Shown: positions 33,301 through 44,217 of the stretch, piece after piece
Numbering within the stretch: position 1 is the first letter of the stretch
Layout: each line of letters opens with the position of its first letter
NCBI GenBank assembly: GCA_963971285.1
Contig: OZ020262.1
Coordinates: forward strand, 9,244,745-9,308,744
Origin: Astropecten irregularis
Taxonomy: Eukaryota > Echinodermata > Asteroidea > Paxillosida > Astropectinidae
Direction: 5' to 3'
DNA length: 64,000 nt
Translations under genes and position numbers: made by a program
The notes under the pieces: generated by a model
The model's input: only the letters and a program-made list of their open reading frames with translations
What the model was told of the DNA's origin: nothing
Database searches by the model: none

Positions 33301-35897
33301 TGTTTTGATTCTAGCAGGATCTTTATCAAAGGCTTTGATAAAGATCCTGCTAGGATCGAAACGTGTCTGGCCCTCCTAACTTACCCAAAGCATTTTCAAA
33401 CTTACAGGTCATTATTTTTGCTGATGAGCAGTTTGCAGCAGATTCTCTGCTACGCAAGTGTGTGAAATTGGGACCATAATAGTGACCATGTAATCCCCAC
33501 GCTAAGCATTAAATCATTACCTGCCAAGGATTCTAATTTACAGCAACCTACATGTATTTGTGATACATAAATCTCTGTGCCAAGCAATCATTGGGGAGGG
33601 TTTAGCAGCCCCAAGACATGGGCCTAAGATGCAACCCTGTTGAACAGGTCTCTAGTTCAAATCGGAATGCAAGTTAAGCCACACCATTGGAGCATAGCCT
33701 GTAACTGCCGTCATAGCAAAGTTTGATACATACTCTTGAACTGACGCCTGAGCAGTCCTGTTGAGCCAGGCTGGATGGGCTCCGTGTTGCAGACTGTGAT
33801 TCTTATTCCATAATACTCCAACATGGTCTAGTATCAGCCTCTCTGCATAGTCATTGCTAACTGTATTAAGATGATGACACATCAGAGTGATCTTATTGTT
33901 ACGTTATATTTGACTTCCTGCTCCAATTAAAGAAGGCATTGATGCTCAACTTTTCTTCCAGATATGACTTAGTACTTGATACCAATACAAAATGACACAA
34001 TCTTTGACAAACTGTTTCATGCAAAAGATCGTCACTTCTATATCGAGCTGCAGCCTTACGTGCAGTTACAAACATGATAGCAAACACCCATCCATCACAC
34101 ACACACACCCATCCAAAAAAAACTTCAACATTTTGAAACAATAGAAAAAACTTCAACATTTTGAAACAATAAAATAAACTTCAACATTTTCCATTTACAA
34201 TAATAACAACATTATTTTGGACAACGCACCCATCAAAAAAAAAAGCGTACTACTACATAGGCTTCGCTTTGCTTCGCAGCTCGCCAAAAACTTCTACACA
34301 GGCAACAAAATTGGGACAATTTAAGTCAAAATGAATTCAATCTTGTTGGATTGATTCAACTGGCGATTTATATTCTCGTCTTATACTCACCCTTGATAAT
34401 AAGGAAATGTTTGCCAGCCACTGCTATATGCTGGCATCTTATTTCAGGTGGAGGTAGGACAGTCAATTCTGCTTTTACTGAGAGAAAAATGGACAAATAT
34501 TCCTCTTTTTTAGATTGTGGATATTATATCAAATGCTTGATGCCCCTGGTCATTGCCTCGGTGCCCCTGGTCATTGCCTTGCTGCCCCTGGTTATTGCCT
34601 TGGTGCCCCTGGTCATTGCCTTGGTACCCCTGGTCATTGCCTTGGTGCTCCTGGTCATTGCCTTGGTGCCAATGGTCATTGCCTTGCTGCCCCTGGTCAT
34701 TGCCGTGCTGCCCCTGGTCATTGCCTTGGTGCCAATGGTCATTGCCTTGATGCCAATGGTCATTACCATGGTACCCCTGGTCATTGCCTTGGTGCCCCTG
34801 GTCATTGCCTTGCTGCCCCTGGTCATTGCCTTGCTGCCCCTGGTCATTGCCTTGCTGCCCCTGGTCATTGCCTTGCTGCCCCTGGTCATTGCCTTGCTGC
34901 CCTTGGTCATTGCCTTGTTGTCCCTGGTTATTGCCTTGGTGTGATGGTGCCCCTGGCCCCCTGGTCATTGCCTTAGTGCCCCCGGATACTACCTTAGTGC
35001 CCCTGGTCACTCCCTTTAACAGTGATCCTGTATTTATAGCCTTACTGTCTTAGGTCATTGCATCAGTCAATCATGTAGACATTTCATTTAATTGAATCAG
35101 AGTGCCGACATCTAAAACAATGCATTGACGTCCATTTTGAGTAAAAGTAAAAAAAATACTAAAAATCATCCTGACATTTTTACCAGTGCATTTCAACAGA
35201 GGGCGCTGTAACTGAAAGACATCCTCCATGGGTAGTTGCATTAGGAGATCCAAGAAGTTGTTATCTCGTGGGTATCTGCGTGACGTGGCCTGGCTCGTCA
35301 AGTGAACGGCTACCGTCAGTGTGCGTAGTGAACTTGGCAAGGCGTTCACACAAGCACTCAAGGGAAATATGACTGTGTCATCTAGGACAATGGGCTCGCT
35401 CTAAAAGGGAAATTGGGAAGTAAAAGATACGAAGAATTGATATTACCTACAGGAATATTTTGACCATGTGTCCACATTTTACTTATAATAACAGCTTTGT
35501 ATCTCTAACCCTCTGCACCTATCACACAAGACAAGAACTGCTTACCACACATTAACAGTCTCCACAAAGGGGAACTGGATAATAAACCACGTATTACCAC
35601 ACAAACTACACTTAATACACTGTGGTGACTGTGGTATTTAGGATATGATACAACACGTACCAAAGGGGAAAAACCATGGCCCTTTTCCAAACCTCTGCCC
35701 CGGCTCAAGCTCCGGCTTCATTTCGTGTATCCATTTTTAAATAAAAGGTAGCAAAATAAAGGCTTTTGGCTGCGGTACAGAAACTACACTGTAGTAGATT
35801 CTCTGGCTGAAGAAAGAAAACAGATTTTCAGCTTCAATGAAAAACCACAACCTATATTTCCAGCATATGGATGACAGAGCTGGAGCCGGAGCTGGAG

Positions 35898-35928
<31 letters not shown>

Positions 35929-38162
35929 CAAGGTTTGGAAAATGGCTCAGGAGTGGTAAACACTGTGGTAATGCAGGTGGGTTAGGGTTAAATAATGTTA
36001 TGGTATTCCACTGTATAGTTAAATATACGTGCACCAATATTCCATTGTGACCTTGCTATAAATAATGTTACACACTCTGAAGGATCCTTGTTCATCTGTA
36101 CATGTGCCTTCACAGATACATATCATTACAACAGTACATGTATACATGTGTAGTATTAAATGCTGGTATTGATTCTACCTACTTGTACCACGTCCACAGT
36201 ACACGGTATACGCCAATAGTCAATATCAATCTGCTACTGGAGTAATGAAATGCACTAAGCCAATGCTTCTAACTCAAGCACCCGCTTGTAAAGTAATCCT
36301 CTTTCCGTAATAACAGACCGACCACTACAGCAATCACGGTATTGCTTTTAACAACACAACCACCGTGCTCACCAAGTAATGTAAATTAGTAGTACACAAC
36401 AACAACATTAATTGATGCTGCTGGTACATGTTTATATTGATTCAATTTGATCGAATGTTTAAAAATGTCGTCAGTGGCATAAGCCCATTTAAAAGTCTCA
36501 AGTATTGATTGCGGCTTCAATTTCATGTTGAAAATTTTTCAATTTTCTTGATCAAAATTTCATATTAAGTTACCATTGAACAAAAATTATGTACTAATAT
36601 TCTTAACCAATTTACCATTTAACATATCAAAATAATAATAATATTACAAATTTAATTTCTTTCATTATAATTTCAAATTATCTCAAAGTCTAAATTACAA
36701 ATTATGTTTTTTTTTTTTTTTAAGAACATTACAATTGAAATATAATAAATCTGTAGACTGGAAATTATGGTTACTCATTAGAAACATACATTACAAGAAA
36801 AAACAGCATAAATCCTGGTCTGAATTAACAAATTTCAATTTGACAGTAGGCCCCTAATTCAAATTTTGACAATAGGCATAGGCCAGGCTATTGTTTAATG
36901 TTCAAGTTAAACAAATTAGAACGACTCCCCATCCATGGTTTGTACAAAAACACCAAATATTTCTTTTATACATGACATTATTTATTGTACAATTGTGTAA
37001 TCTGTTGTTTTCTAAATTTGATATTAATATGCCTATGGGGACTAGGGCCTATAAATTTGAGATTAAAAAATAATTAGGGCCTAGGGCCTAGTATTACTAC
37101 TATTAGTAATATATTTCTTAAGTTATCATTCTTATTATGGAGAGAATTCCACTGATGACCATTACGGAAAAAGCATTATATCCTCCAAGAGTTAACTTAT
37201 TGGATACAAAGGAAAGAATTCCACTGATGACCATTATTTGTGCACAACTCTATGGAACCAACAGAGGGCGTTTTGAGCAAAATGGCACCGCTGTATTGGA
37301 AGTGTACAATTTGTAGGTAAAAAACCCTGTAAAACTCACTTTTCAGATATGCTACCCAAGTTTTCCACACCTGAGATTGAAGTTCATCATAATTTGTATC
37401 CAATAAGTTAACTTTTGGAGGATATAATCCTTTTTCAGTAATGGTCATCAGTGGAATTCTTTCCCTTATTATTATTATTATCTATTTATATAAAAAACAT
37501 CACAATACAACTTGGGTAAAGGAGAAGCGAAAGGGATAACAATCACTACCACTCCACATCAAGTACAGGAAACATTCAATAAATACAAATTATAAAAATT
37601 ATATTAATAGAAGTTAACAAAATAATAAAGGCCCTAAATAAAATAAATAACAATATTTTAAGTTAAGTTCTTTAGAAAAACAAAAACATGAAAAAAGCCT
37701 GCTGAAAATGAAAATAGAAATTTAATTTGGAAATTAAATTTGTAGGAATCTTCTTACCTCACGGTTGGTTGTTTTACTCGTGTTGAATGTTGCAAATGGT
37801 TTACAAATCCTAGCCGATCTGCTTAATGAGTTGGACGGTCTGTGGTTTCGGCCCCCTGATTTCGATCGGCCGGGTGATTTCGTCACGCATGACAGGATCA
37901 CATTGTTTTCTGTTGTTGTCAAGCACCCAATGTGTGCCTTGCAGTGTACCGATCGTACGGCCGATTGCCACTCTTGGATCCGATCTTTGCAGCCATTTTC
38001 ACCGACATATTGCACCAAAAGAGCGAAATTAATTCGCTCACCTGCGTATATTCTACATCTGGGCGAAACGTTGCGAATTTCGAGCCAATCTGCTGGCTCT
38101 TCCGAGGGAAAAATTAACTCGAATTTACAGTCCTTTTGCAACACGTCCAAATCGTCCGCCAT
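27307..38162 (-). CDS. TRAPPC14: TRAPP complex subunit TRAPPC14 / MAP11 (10 exons)
   Basis: Exons 38162-37758, 35400-35184, 34477-34391, 33860-33734, 32964-32820, 31777-31617, 29907-29813, 28947-28814, 28145-27805 and 27430-27307 give 611 residues; the human protein has 580. Collinear matches to remembered human sequence: EPIVLDDTVIFPL, LTVLPPPEIRCQHIAVAGKH, THYSLPSLRLD, NYTLLNNLQDFLGITLLW, VTFQAVRSGVHE, MKLKLQ and the ending SIDKIAKRRSK. Exon 4 is the least similar but fits in phase and pattern. TRAPPC14 belongs to the metazoan TRAPPII complex, and links RABIN8 trafficking to ciliogenesis and microtubules. The Ser/Arg-rich stretch in exon 9 looks like a regulated linker. I start at MADDLDVLQKD; an upstream in-frame Met at 38249 (MKWPIKQ) is less family-like. 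Intron 2 holds a 21-bp minisatellite. Confidence 0.92.
28498..28738 (+). mobile_element. Inverted-repeat element family B, complete
   Basis: GGGACCAATTTCATAAAACT to AGTTTTATGAAATTGGCCCC. It stands in TRAPPC14 intron 8, about 75 bp downstream of exon 8 in transcript sense. Confidence 0.7.
29629..29680 (+). repeat. Poly(C)-poly(A) low-complexity tract
   Basis: Eleven or more C followed by A-rich sequence with AAGAAG. A similar C-run/A-run is at 18209-18240. Confidence 0.7.
30262..30389. repeat. Near-perfect 128-bp palindromic element inserted in another repeat
   Basis: Arms of about 47 bp run from AATGGGAGACTTTGGAGAAC to its complement, closing on a GCGCATGCG-rich centre. The flanks CATCACACGTTGCTTAGC and GTGCTTTGTGAAATCGGCCC match a different dispersed element at 26505-26640 that lacks this insert, so the palindrome was inserted into it. 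TRAPPC14 intron 6. Confidence 0.75.
30654..30786. mobile_element. Small MITE family C (GGGGTCGATTTCAC ends)
   Basis: A 133-bp element with ends GGGGTCGATTTCATCAAGCC and TTTGGTGAAATTGACCCC. Inside: CCTACGATCGCTCGAGTTAC and an inverse. Copies also at 32615-32753, 46932-47230 (interrupted) and 62197-62332. TRAPPC14 intron 6. Confidence 0.7.
31000..31480. repeat. Tandem repeat, about 90-bp units with GCTAAGCAATGTGCTTAGCA
   Basis: Four to five diverged direct copies of a unit with the palindrome GCTAAGCAATGTGCTTAGCA, then AAGGATTACCAAT, AATCCAACACAATGTACAG and GAACCGGTTCTCCACTGATG. The best copies start near 31063, 31153 and 31243. The palindrome resembles the ends of family B, so this may be an amplified piece of it. 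TRAPPC14 intron 6. Confidence 0.65.
31888..32118 (+). mobile_element. Inverted-repeat element family D
   Basis: AGGGTCCTTTTCCAACCCTC to TTTGGAAAAGGGCCCT, with the shared core AAAACCACAACCTATATTTT and GGAGCC hexamers near both ends. TRAPPC14 intron 5. Confidence 0.65.
32615..32753. mobile_element. Small MITE family C
   Basis: GGGGTCGATTTCACGAAGCC to TTTGGGGAAATCGACCCC. TRAPPC14 intron 5, about 65 bp downstream of exon 5 in transcript sense. Confidence 0.7.
32996..33220 (+). mobile_element. Inverted-repeat element family D
   Basis: GGCTCCGGCTATGGCTCCGG at one end and GGAGCCTGAGCCTAAGCCTC at the other, with the family core AAAACCACAACCTATATTTT. TRAPPC14 intron 4. Confidence 0.65.
34540..34990 (-). 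repeat. 21-bp minisatellite in TRAPPC14 intron 2
   Basis: About 21 copies of a 21-bp unit whose minus-strand (transcript-sense) core is GGCAATGACCAGGGGCACCA. Because 21 is divisible by three and the unit has few stops, long frames open on both strands; they are artefacts. The array starts about 60 bp upstream of exon 3 in transcript sense. The same unit forms the array at 48138-48795. Confidence 0.9.
35683..35945 (+). mobile_element. Inverted-repeat element family D with GAGCCA expansion
   Basis: Family D core AAAACCACAACCTATATTTC. At its right end (35880-35930) the hexamer has expanded to about six perfect AGAGCC units. TRAPPC14 intron 1. Confidence 0.65.
37141..37467. repeat. Inverted repeat with GAATTCCACTGATGACCATT arms
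   Basis: Left arm about 37141-37209 and right arm about 37396-37467 are inverted copies (GAATTCCACTGATGACCATT and AATGGTCATCAGTGGAATTC). A third, partial copy of the arm lies at 37214-37240. TRAPPC14 intron 1. Confidence 0.7.
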
Positions 38163-38602
38163 GTTAAAGGGATCATACGCATGCGTATTTGTGGCGAAGT
38201 GGTGTGTCCTGAATCTATTTCTTACGTGTTGTTTGATTGGCCACTTCACCTAAATTTGTGACATTACAGCGAATCAAATCGGTTTTATTTTTAGTAGCAG
38301 TGCCGATTGGGCAAGGTACATGAAAGATTAAAGCCCATTGGTTGATTAATTCATTAGAGGCCGGTCCGAGCTGTAATCCGGAAGTATTTTGCTCTAAATT
38401 GAATACAATTTATCCGGTTTATTTCTACCGGCGGTAGTTTGTCCATTTGTTGTGACTGATTGTGCCATGTCAACAAACCGAGGTGTTCCTTGCAGAATAA
38501 AGGTATGTTGTGTTGATTATGGAGGGAATTCATTGTTATTTTTCTGAAATAACTGTGCACTTGTTTTATGAAATTTTTTATGACCGGTTGGCACAAACGC
38601 AG

Positions 38603-39587
38603 GGGTGCCAGTCAACTCGGTCCGTGACCAACTCGGTCCGAGTCAACTCGGTCCGTGACCAACTCGGTCCGAGACCAACTCGGTCCGAAGCCAACTCGGT
38701 CCGTGACCAACTCGGTCCGTGGCCAACTCGGTCCGAGGCCAACTCGGTCCGTGACCAACTCGGTCCGTAACCAACTCGGTCCGTGACCAACTCGGTCCCT
38801 ATGGGAAAACGTGCACAAGCAAGAATGCAGTTTGCAGAAGCAGCGTACAACATGTAGGCTACTTGCATTAATGTTTTTTAATGTCATCATATCATAATAT
38901 GTTTTGCTTGTGGCTGAAACCGTGAAGAAATAAATTATGTCTTATCATGCTGATACCATAATTATTTGATAAAATGTTAAAAGGCACAATACAATTTTAA
39001 TTAAAATATCATTATACACGAAGTCAAATGCCTTATGAAAACGTGCTTTTTATGTTTAAAATTAATAAATCAATTAATGAATAATAATGATTTATTGTTT
39101 TGTGTTTTTGGTTTTTATTTTTTAGCTTTGTTTTAATTAATCTGTGTATAATTGGCAGGTGTTTGGGGCCGGGAAGGCACGTCTTTTGATGACAGGATTT
39201 TTTTTTTTTTTTTTTTTTAACTTTTTGTCATCCCTGGGCAGCACCTGCCAATGTATTTTTTATTTATTCTTATAATGTTTTAAGATAATAAATGAATAAA
39301 TAAATAGATAGGCCTAAATAAATAGTTAAATTCAAGCAATTCGCGAGACTACGTGCTCGTTTTGCTGCAACAAAATTACCAGACGTTTTTGCGTGCATTT
39401 TCCCATAGGGACCGAGTTGGTCACGGACCGAGTTGGTCACGGACCGAGTTGGTTACGGACCGAGTTGGCCTCGGACCGAGTTGGTAACGGACCGAGTTGG
39501 TCATGGACCGAGTTGGTTACGGACCGAGTTGGTCACGGACCGAGTTGACTCGGACCGAGTTGGTTACGGACCGAGTTGACCTGAAAC
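38603..39587. mobile_element. Foldback transposon with 16-bp tandem repeats in its inverted ends
   Basis: Left end: 12 tandem copies of about ACCAACTCGGTCCGTG, then CCCTATGGGAAAACGTGCAC. Right end: the inverse (GTGCATTTTCCCATAGGG), then 11 copies of the complementary unit. The centre (about 560 bp) is AT-rich with a T-run and no coding capacity. The 9-bp sequence CAAACGCAG flanks it directly on both sides (38594-38602 and 39588-39596), as expected for a target duplication. Structure fits foldback/MULE-like elements. Confidence 0.8.
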
Positions 39588-40449
39588 CAAACGCAGTACC
39601 TATTTAAAATACACACGTAGACGCATGGCAAGGCCTACGTTAGTGGCTAAGCTACACAGTGTCGCACACTGCAGATTCGTCTGAATGATATGCAAGGACG
39701 TGCCGCGGTTTGTTTGGTATAAATCCTCTGCGAAATTCATTGGCTTCCCAAAGATATTCTTGCTAATTAAATTAATTACTAAATTAGGCATAGGCCCCTG
39801 CTTAACGTTAGTACTTGTACAGTAACGTTAGTTGTTATAATTAATATAGCCCCTAGGCCTTATTAATATTAAATTATTATAATTTAAAATATCTTGTGTT
39901 TAGTTGTTTAATTCGTTCAGTTTCAATAGGCCTATGGACCTAAGATTTAGTTATCGAAAGAAACGCAAATTATGAATCACTTTGTTTGGTTTGAAACATG
40001 CTGTGATTGTTATTTGAAATGGCTTAAAAGTATTATTAGTACTATTTTTAGAAAAATTACCATGATTACATATCACACAGATTTCCACAGAGGGGGGCGG
40101 AGCATTTAAACAGGCTTAGTCAATATTTGGTTCAAATTGGTTGCCTCAACATGTGTTTCTCGTTTTAATACTTGTGCTATTATAAAAATCACCAAAGGAA
40201 TTTAAGACTTTTTTTTCTATAAACTTTTAACTTTTATTAAATTTTAATAATTTTGATAATGGAAACTGTACAGCTGCAAGTGCAAGGTAATAATATGCAA
40301 ATTACATGTATCTGGTTTCCTTCATGTTTTACAGCCTCATCTACATGTACTTAGTATTGATTCTGCTAAAGAAATAATAAAGTGTTTGCATGTCTTCACA
40401 GATTTTTCAATATAATTTTTTCAAGAATATTTCAATATGAACCTGAACT

Positions 40450-40640
40450 AACATGCATACCACAGTCTTTAGTGAGTCTACCACACACAATTTTTCCTGT
40501 GGTAAGTTTGGTATCCTGAATACCACAATACACCACAGTGTGGCTTTTGTGGTACATGTAATCCAAGGTCTATGATTCATTGCCCCTGTGGAGAATGGAG
40601 ACTGTGGTAATATGTGGTAAGCGGCACAGTTTGTATTTTT
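40450..40640. repeat. Dispersed repeat rich in CCACAGTGTGG/TGTGGTA
   Basis: Shares GTATCCTGAATACCACAATA, ACCACAGTGTG and CTGTGGAGA-GGAGACTGTGG blocks with 32115-32230 and 35520-35660 in inverse orientation. Probably another inverted-repeat element; its borders are unclear. Confidence 0.45.
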
Positions 40641-40701
40641 TTTCTTTAATTCCTTTGAGTAACCCCTATAAACATAAATACTGTACAGTGTATGTATACC
40701 A

Positions 40702-40860
40702 GGCCTTGAATTTGGTTCCGAAGGGGGCAAGGCCACTTTTCTATTACAAGGGGCACTTCCATTGGAAAATCATAATGTCTATGGAAACTTTTGAAGGGGG
40801 CACCAAGGCCAAGAACCAGGGCAATGAAGGCCATGGCCTCTGTGGCCTCCATCAAATAAA
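40702..40860 (+). mobile_element. Dispersed element E (AGGCCTTGAATTTGG end)
   Basis: AGGCCTTGAATTTGGTTCCG, GGCAAGGCCACTTTTC, AATCATAATGTCTATGG, then GGGGGCACCAAGGCC and CCAGGGCAATGAAGGCC. Complete copies are at 42753-42915 and 47005-47167. The last segment is the likely seed of the 21-bp minisatellite. Confidence 0.6.
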
Positions 40861-41263
40861 AAGAATCTCCAAACACCATGATTCAACTTGTGAAAATTAC
40901 ATGGATACATACATGTATGCACACGAACATGTGTGTACAGTGTACACTGTACATTACGTCCTTCAAAATCAGGCAGTATTTTTTTTTCCTAGCAGTTAAC
41001 TGCATAAACACTGTGTACTGTAATGTCATATAAATCCCACCAACCCGGCCAACAAAAAAGATTACTGAAAAAAAAATAGATCAATTCATCTGATCCCTTT
41101 GAAATTGTACATGTTGTAAGATTAAGTGTAAAATTTCAAAACAACTAAACAAGTGCTTGGTTTCTGTTTTTCATTCATTTTATATAATTCCTGCTGGTAA
41201 ATTAGGGCCTATGCATGCACCTTGACACTGGGTTTGCCAAATGGAATCTGCATTGGAGGTCAA

Positions 41264-41925
41264 ATTCTTCATTTGGTATTCATTGGTCGTTATGCATAAT
41301 ATACATAAGGGAGCATAGGATTTGCAAATAAATCATGAAGCTGGATTTATCTTTGTGTTTTCATTTCAGGAATATCAAATGTTGTTGTCAGAGTTTCAAT
41401 ATAATGTGGATCGGTTTGCAGAAACACCATGTAAGAATCATTTGACTTCTCGTAAGGTCTCAACGTTTCGACTATTCTGCTCTAGTCATCATCAGGCTAG
41501 TCAAAACGTTGAGACCTTACGAGAAGTGCGAACGAAATAGAAGTGCGAAAGTACAAACAATTCTGACATGGTGTTTCCGCAAACCGATCCACATACCAAT
41601 AGGGCTCAGCGCTCGTGACGTCACATTCAGATGTTCGGACAAACAAGTCTTACGTCGCCCAATTAACAGTACACGTAAACGTTGTGAAATTTGTCCGTAC
41701 TGTGACTGTCGATATGAAGGGCGTATTCTATAAATAAGTCAAGCGTGGAGCCCTATTGTCACCATGCAAAGCCTCATATTTTTTTTCAAGTTTCAATATT
41801 GTTTGTTGTTCTCTTTCCATAGACAATCTCGGAATGGACTGATTCTGTTGAAACAAATTCTTCATTTGGTATTCATTGGTCGTTATGCATAATATACATT
41901 TAAGGGAGCATAGGATTTGCAAATG
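41264..41925 (+). repeat. Composite repeat flanked by about 65-bp direct repeats
   Basis: Direct copies of AAATTCTTCATTTGGTATTC...GGATTTGCAAAT are at about 41264-41329 and 41853-41922. Between them is an element with the inverted motif GGTCTCAACGTTTCGAC/GTCGAAACGTTGAGACC-type arms and, inside it, an AGGGCTC element (41601-41754). The inner part recurs at 44218-44755. Confidence 0.6.
41601..41754. mobile_element. AGGGCTCCGCGC-family element, nested
   Basis: AGGGCTCAGCGCTCGTGACG to AAGCGTGGAGCCCT. It sits at exactly the same place inside the larger repeat as the copy at 44484, so it was present before the larger repeat was copied. Confidence 0.65.
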
Positions 41926-42752
41926 TGTGCGTTTTGACTGAATTTGGTAAGTGAAGGTCTTAAACTTCCTTGCAGACGTTTTTTCATGTACATTTTTACG
42001 CTTTGTTCATCTGGATAGCAGAAATACGGCCGAAATAATCTTGCCCCCTCTTGGAATCCTTCACGGTTATACTGCGCTTTCGAAATGCTACTTAATTGTT
42101 CGGACGAACAATCTTTTTAAAAGACACTAGAGGCAGAAATCATGATCTCTTTGAAAAATCCAGCATCTGATGAACCAAGATTTCCCATGGTGACTGTTTG
42201 CACTGTTTACGAACTGTTGAGTCCATTTCCTGTCTCAAACTCAATAACTCTTTTTGGGAGGCCTTGCAAATCTTATGCTCCCTTTAAACCTTTTAGTTTT
42301 TACATACATCGTCTTAATACATTGTACATTATATGAAATATTTCCATAACCTTGCCCTACTTAAAATCAGTACTTCATCACACACCCTTGGATTATGCTG
42401 ACCTTTAACCTTGAGCTTTTTTTTTTTTTCATTCACAGTCTATGACTCATTGCTTGTATGTGCTAGTTTCCATAGAAATAAACAATTTAGAATGTTTCAC
42501 TTTCAACTCTGCTCCTTTCCTGTGTTTTACTGCCTGGCAGTTCCATCAGTGACAAATGGTCACCTGCTGTGCATTATCATTCATCACATCGGAGTTCGTA
42601 AAATCTGACTTCGTAAAAAAAAATATTTAAAAAAATTGGGTAAGGGGGTTTGTTTTTTATCAATAAATTTACATAATTTATTTGAATCAATGTTCACCTT
42701 GAAAATGCAACATTTAGTCATTTTGAACAAACTGCTGATCACAATTTACATA

Positions 42753-42915
42753 ATAAGGCCTTGAATTTGGTTCTGAAGGGGCAAGGCCAGTTTTCCATAG
42801 CAAGAGGCACTTACATTGAAAAATCATAATGTCTAATGGAAACATTTGAAGGGGGCACAAAGGCCAAGAACCAGGGCAACGAAGGCCATGGCCTCCGTTA
42901 AATTCAAGCCTTGCA
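42753..42915 (+). mobile_element. Dispersed element E, complete
   Basis: AAGGCCTTGAATTTGGTTCT to AAATTCAAGCCTTG. Terminal inverted repeat of about 14 bp. Confidence 0.6.
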
Positions 42916-44217
42916 TGTATTGTACAGTCCAGGCTCCATACAGGTGTATATTATGCACGATCCTGCACAAGGCCTAATTAATTGATTCCAGACAATTGCT
43001 TATTCCCGACTCGTGGGCCCATCAAAAAGCAGGTGTTCAGCACTCGGCCTGTGTCCATGCACACATGTTCTGTTGTTGTTTTTTTGTCACTGAATACACA
43101 CTGACATAGGAAGGAAAATGTAATGCTATGTAGTGCTTGGAGCACACACACAGTGTGTAAAGCCCTCACGTGGCTTCATCCGTAGAGCTGCTTCATCAAA
43201 CTGAAATGCTAATTCATCTACTACACTATAGCCAATGACTCATCACTTGCAAGGAATGATGGAATCATTCTTAATGTCCCCCCAGGAACATCCTCGGCGC
43301 ATTATGAGCAAGAGTATACAGTCTATCTATGAACGCGGCACATGCACGCATCATGCCAAAAATCAAAACATCTACATAGTACATTCAAGATGCTAGGTGT
43401 TTTAGTCACCGGTCGTTCGTGCCGTGGGGAAATGTGAGTGATTGTGTCGGAGAGAAACATTCTTCCTGATGATTATTCATCAGAATCCTTAGTGGAAATT
43501 TACTGATCAAGTCTGCATTGAGGAAGGCTGACATTATTCCAGCAGGTGCATGCATATGTAGAGTATACTGCAGCGTAGGCCTATTCGTGGAAGCAATAAT
43601 TGATCGATTGGGTGATTAAAATTTCACCTGTCTGCATTGTAATGTAATACAGGTACAGTGTATATACACGCTTGTACGTCTGGTCTGACGTACATGTGTG
43701 TTTTGTACTCGAGGATTGCTAGTATACTCTGATTAAGATGCAGATCAATGTACACGTATGTAGATCATTGTCTGTGTGCGTGAATAGATAAAATCCGAAT
43801 TATTAATTCATCCATACAGTGTAAGTATTTTACTTAAATTTAGGGGCGAAGATGTTTGCTTCATGAGGAAACAAATAGTGTGTGATCATTGTGATATCAT
43901 TTTCATAATCATATATTGTTTTTTAAAGCATTTCTCTTCAGTTGATTAGAGCAAACTGGTTTCCAGTGGAACTCCTAATTTAACGAATATGGTGGGATGT
44001 ACAGATATTGTCCGTTAGAGTGGTTGTTCGTTGTAGTGATTTTTAAAGAATCATATTCGATAAGTACTGACAGACTGAACACAAAAATTGGGAGTCAAGG
44101 ATGATGTTCGGTTTAGCCAAATGTTTGGTATAGCAGTGTTTTTTGCGGTGTTCCTTATTGCTGTGTTCCTTATTGCGGTGTTCCACTATTTTTATATACA
44201 TGTAGGACCCCCTTGGA

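Noticed and set aside
33899-34159. An 86-codon minus-strand frame next to TRAPPC14 exon 4
   Set aside because: No phase-compatible splice sites and no match to the family; read as intron 3.
34351-35053. Long open frames on both strands (VPLVIALVP-, GNDQGHQ- and MTRGSKA-type)
   Set aside because: Produced by a 21-bp repeat without stop codons; all frames are open together and the site is inside a TRAPPC14 intron.
38510-38890. Repetitive frames on both strands
   Set aside because: Translation of the 16-bp units of the foldback element.
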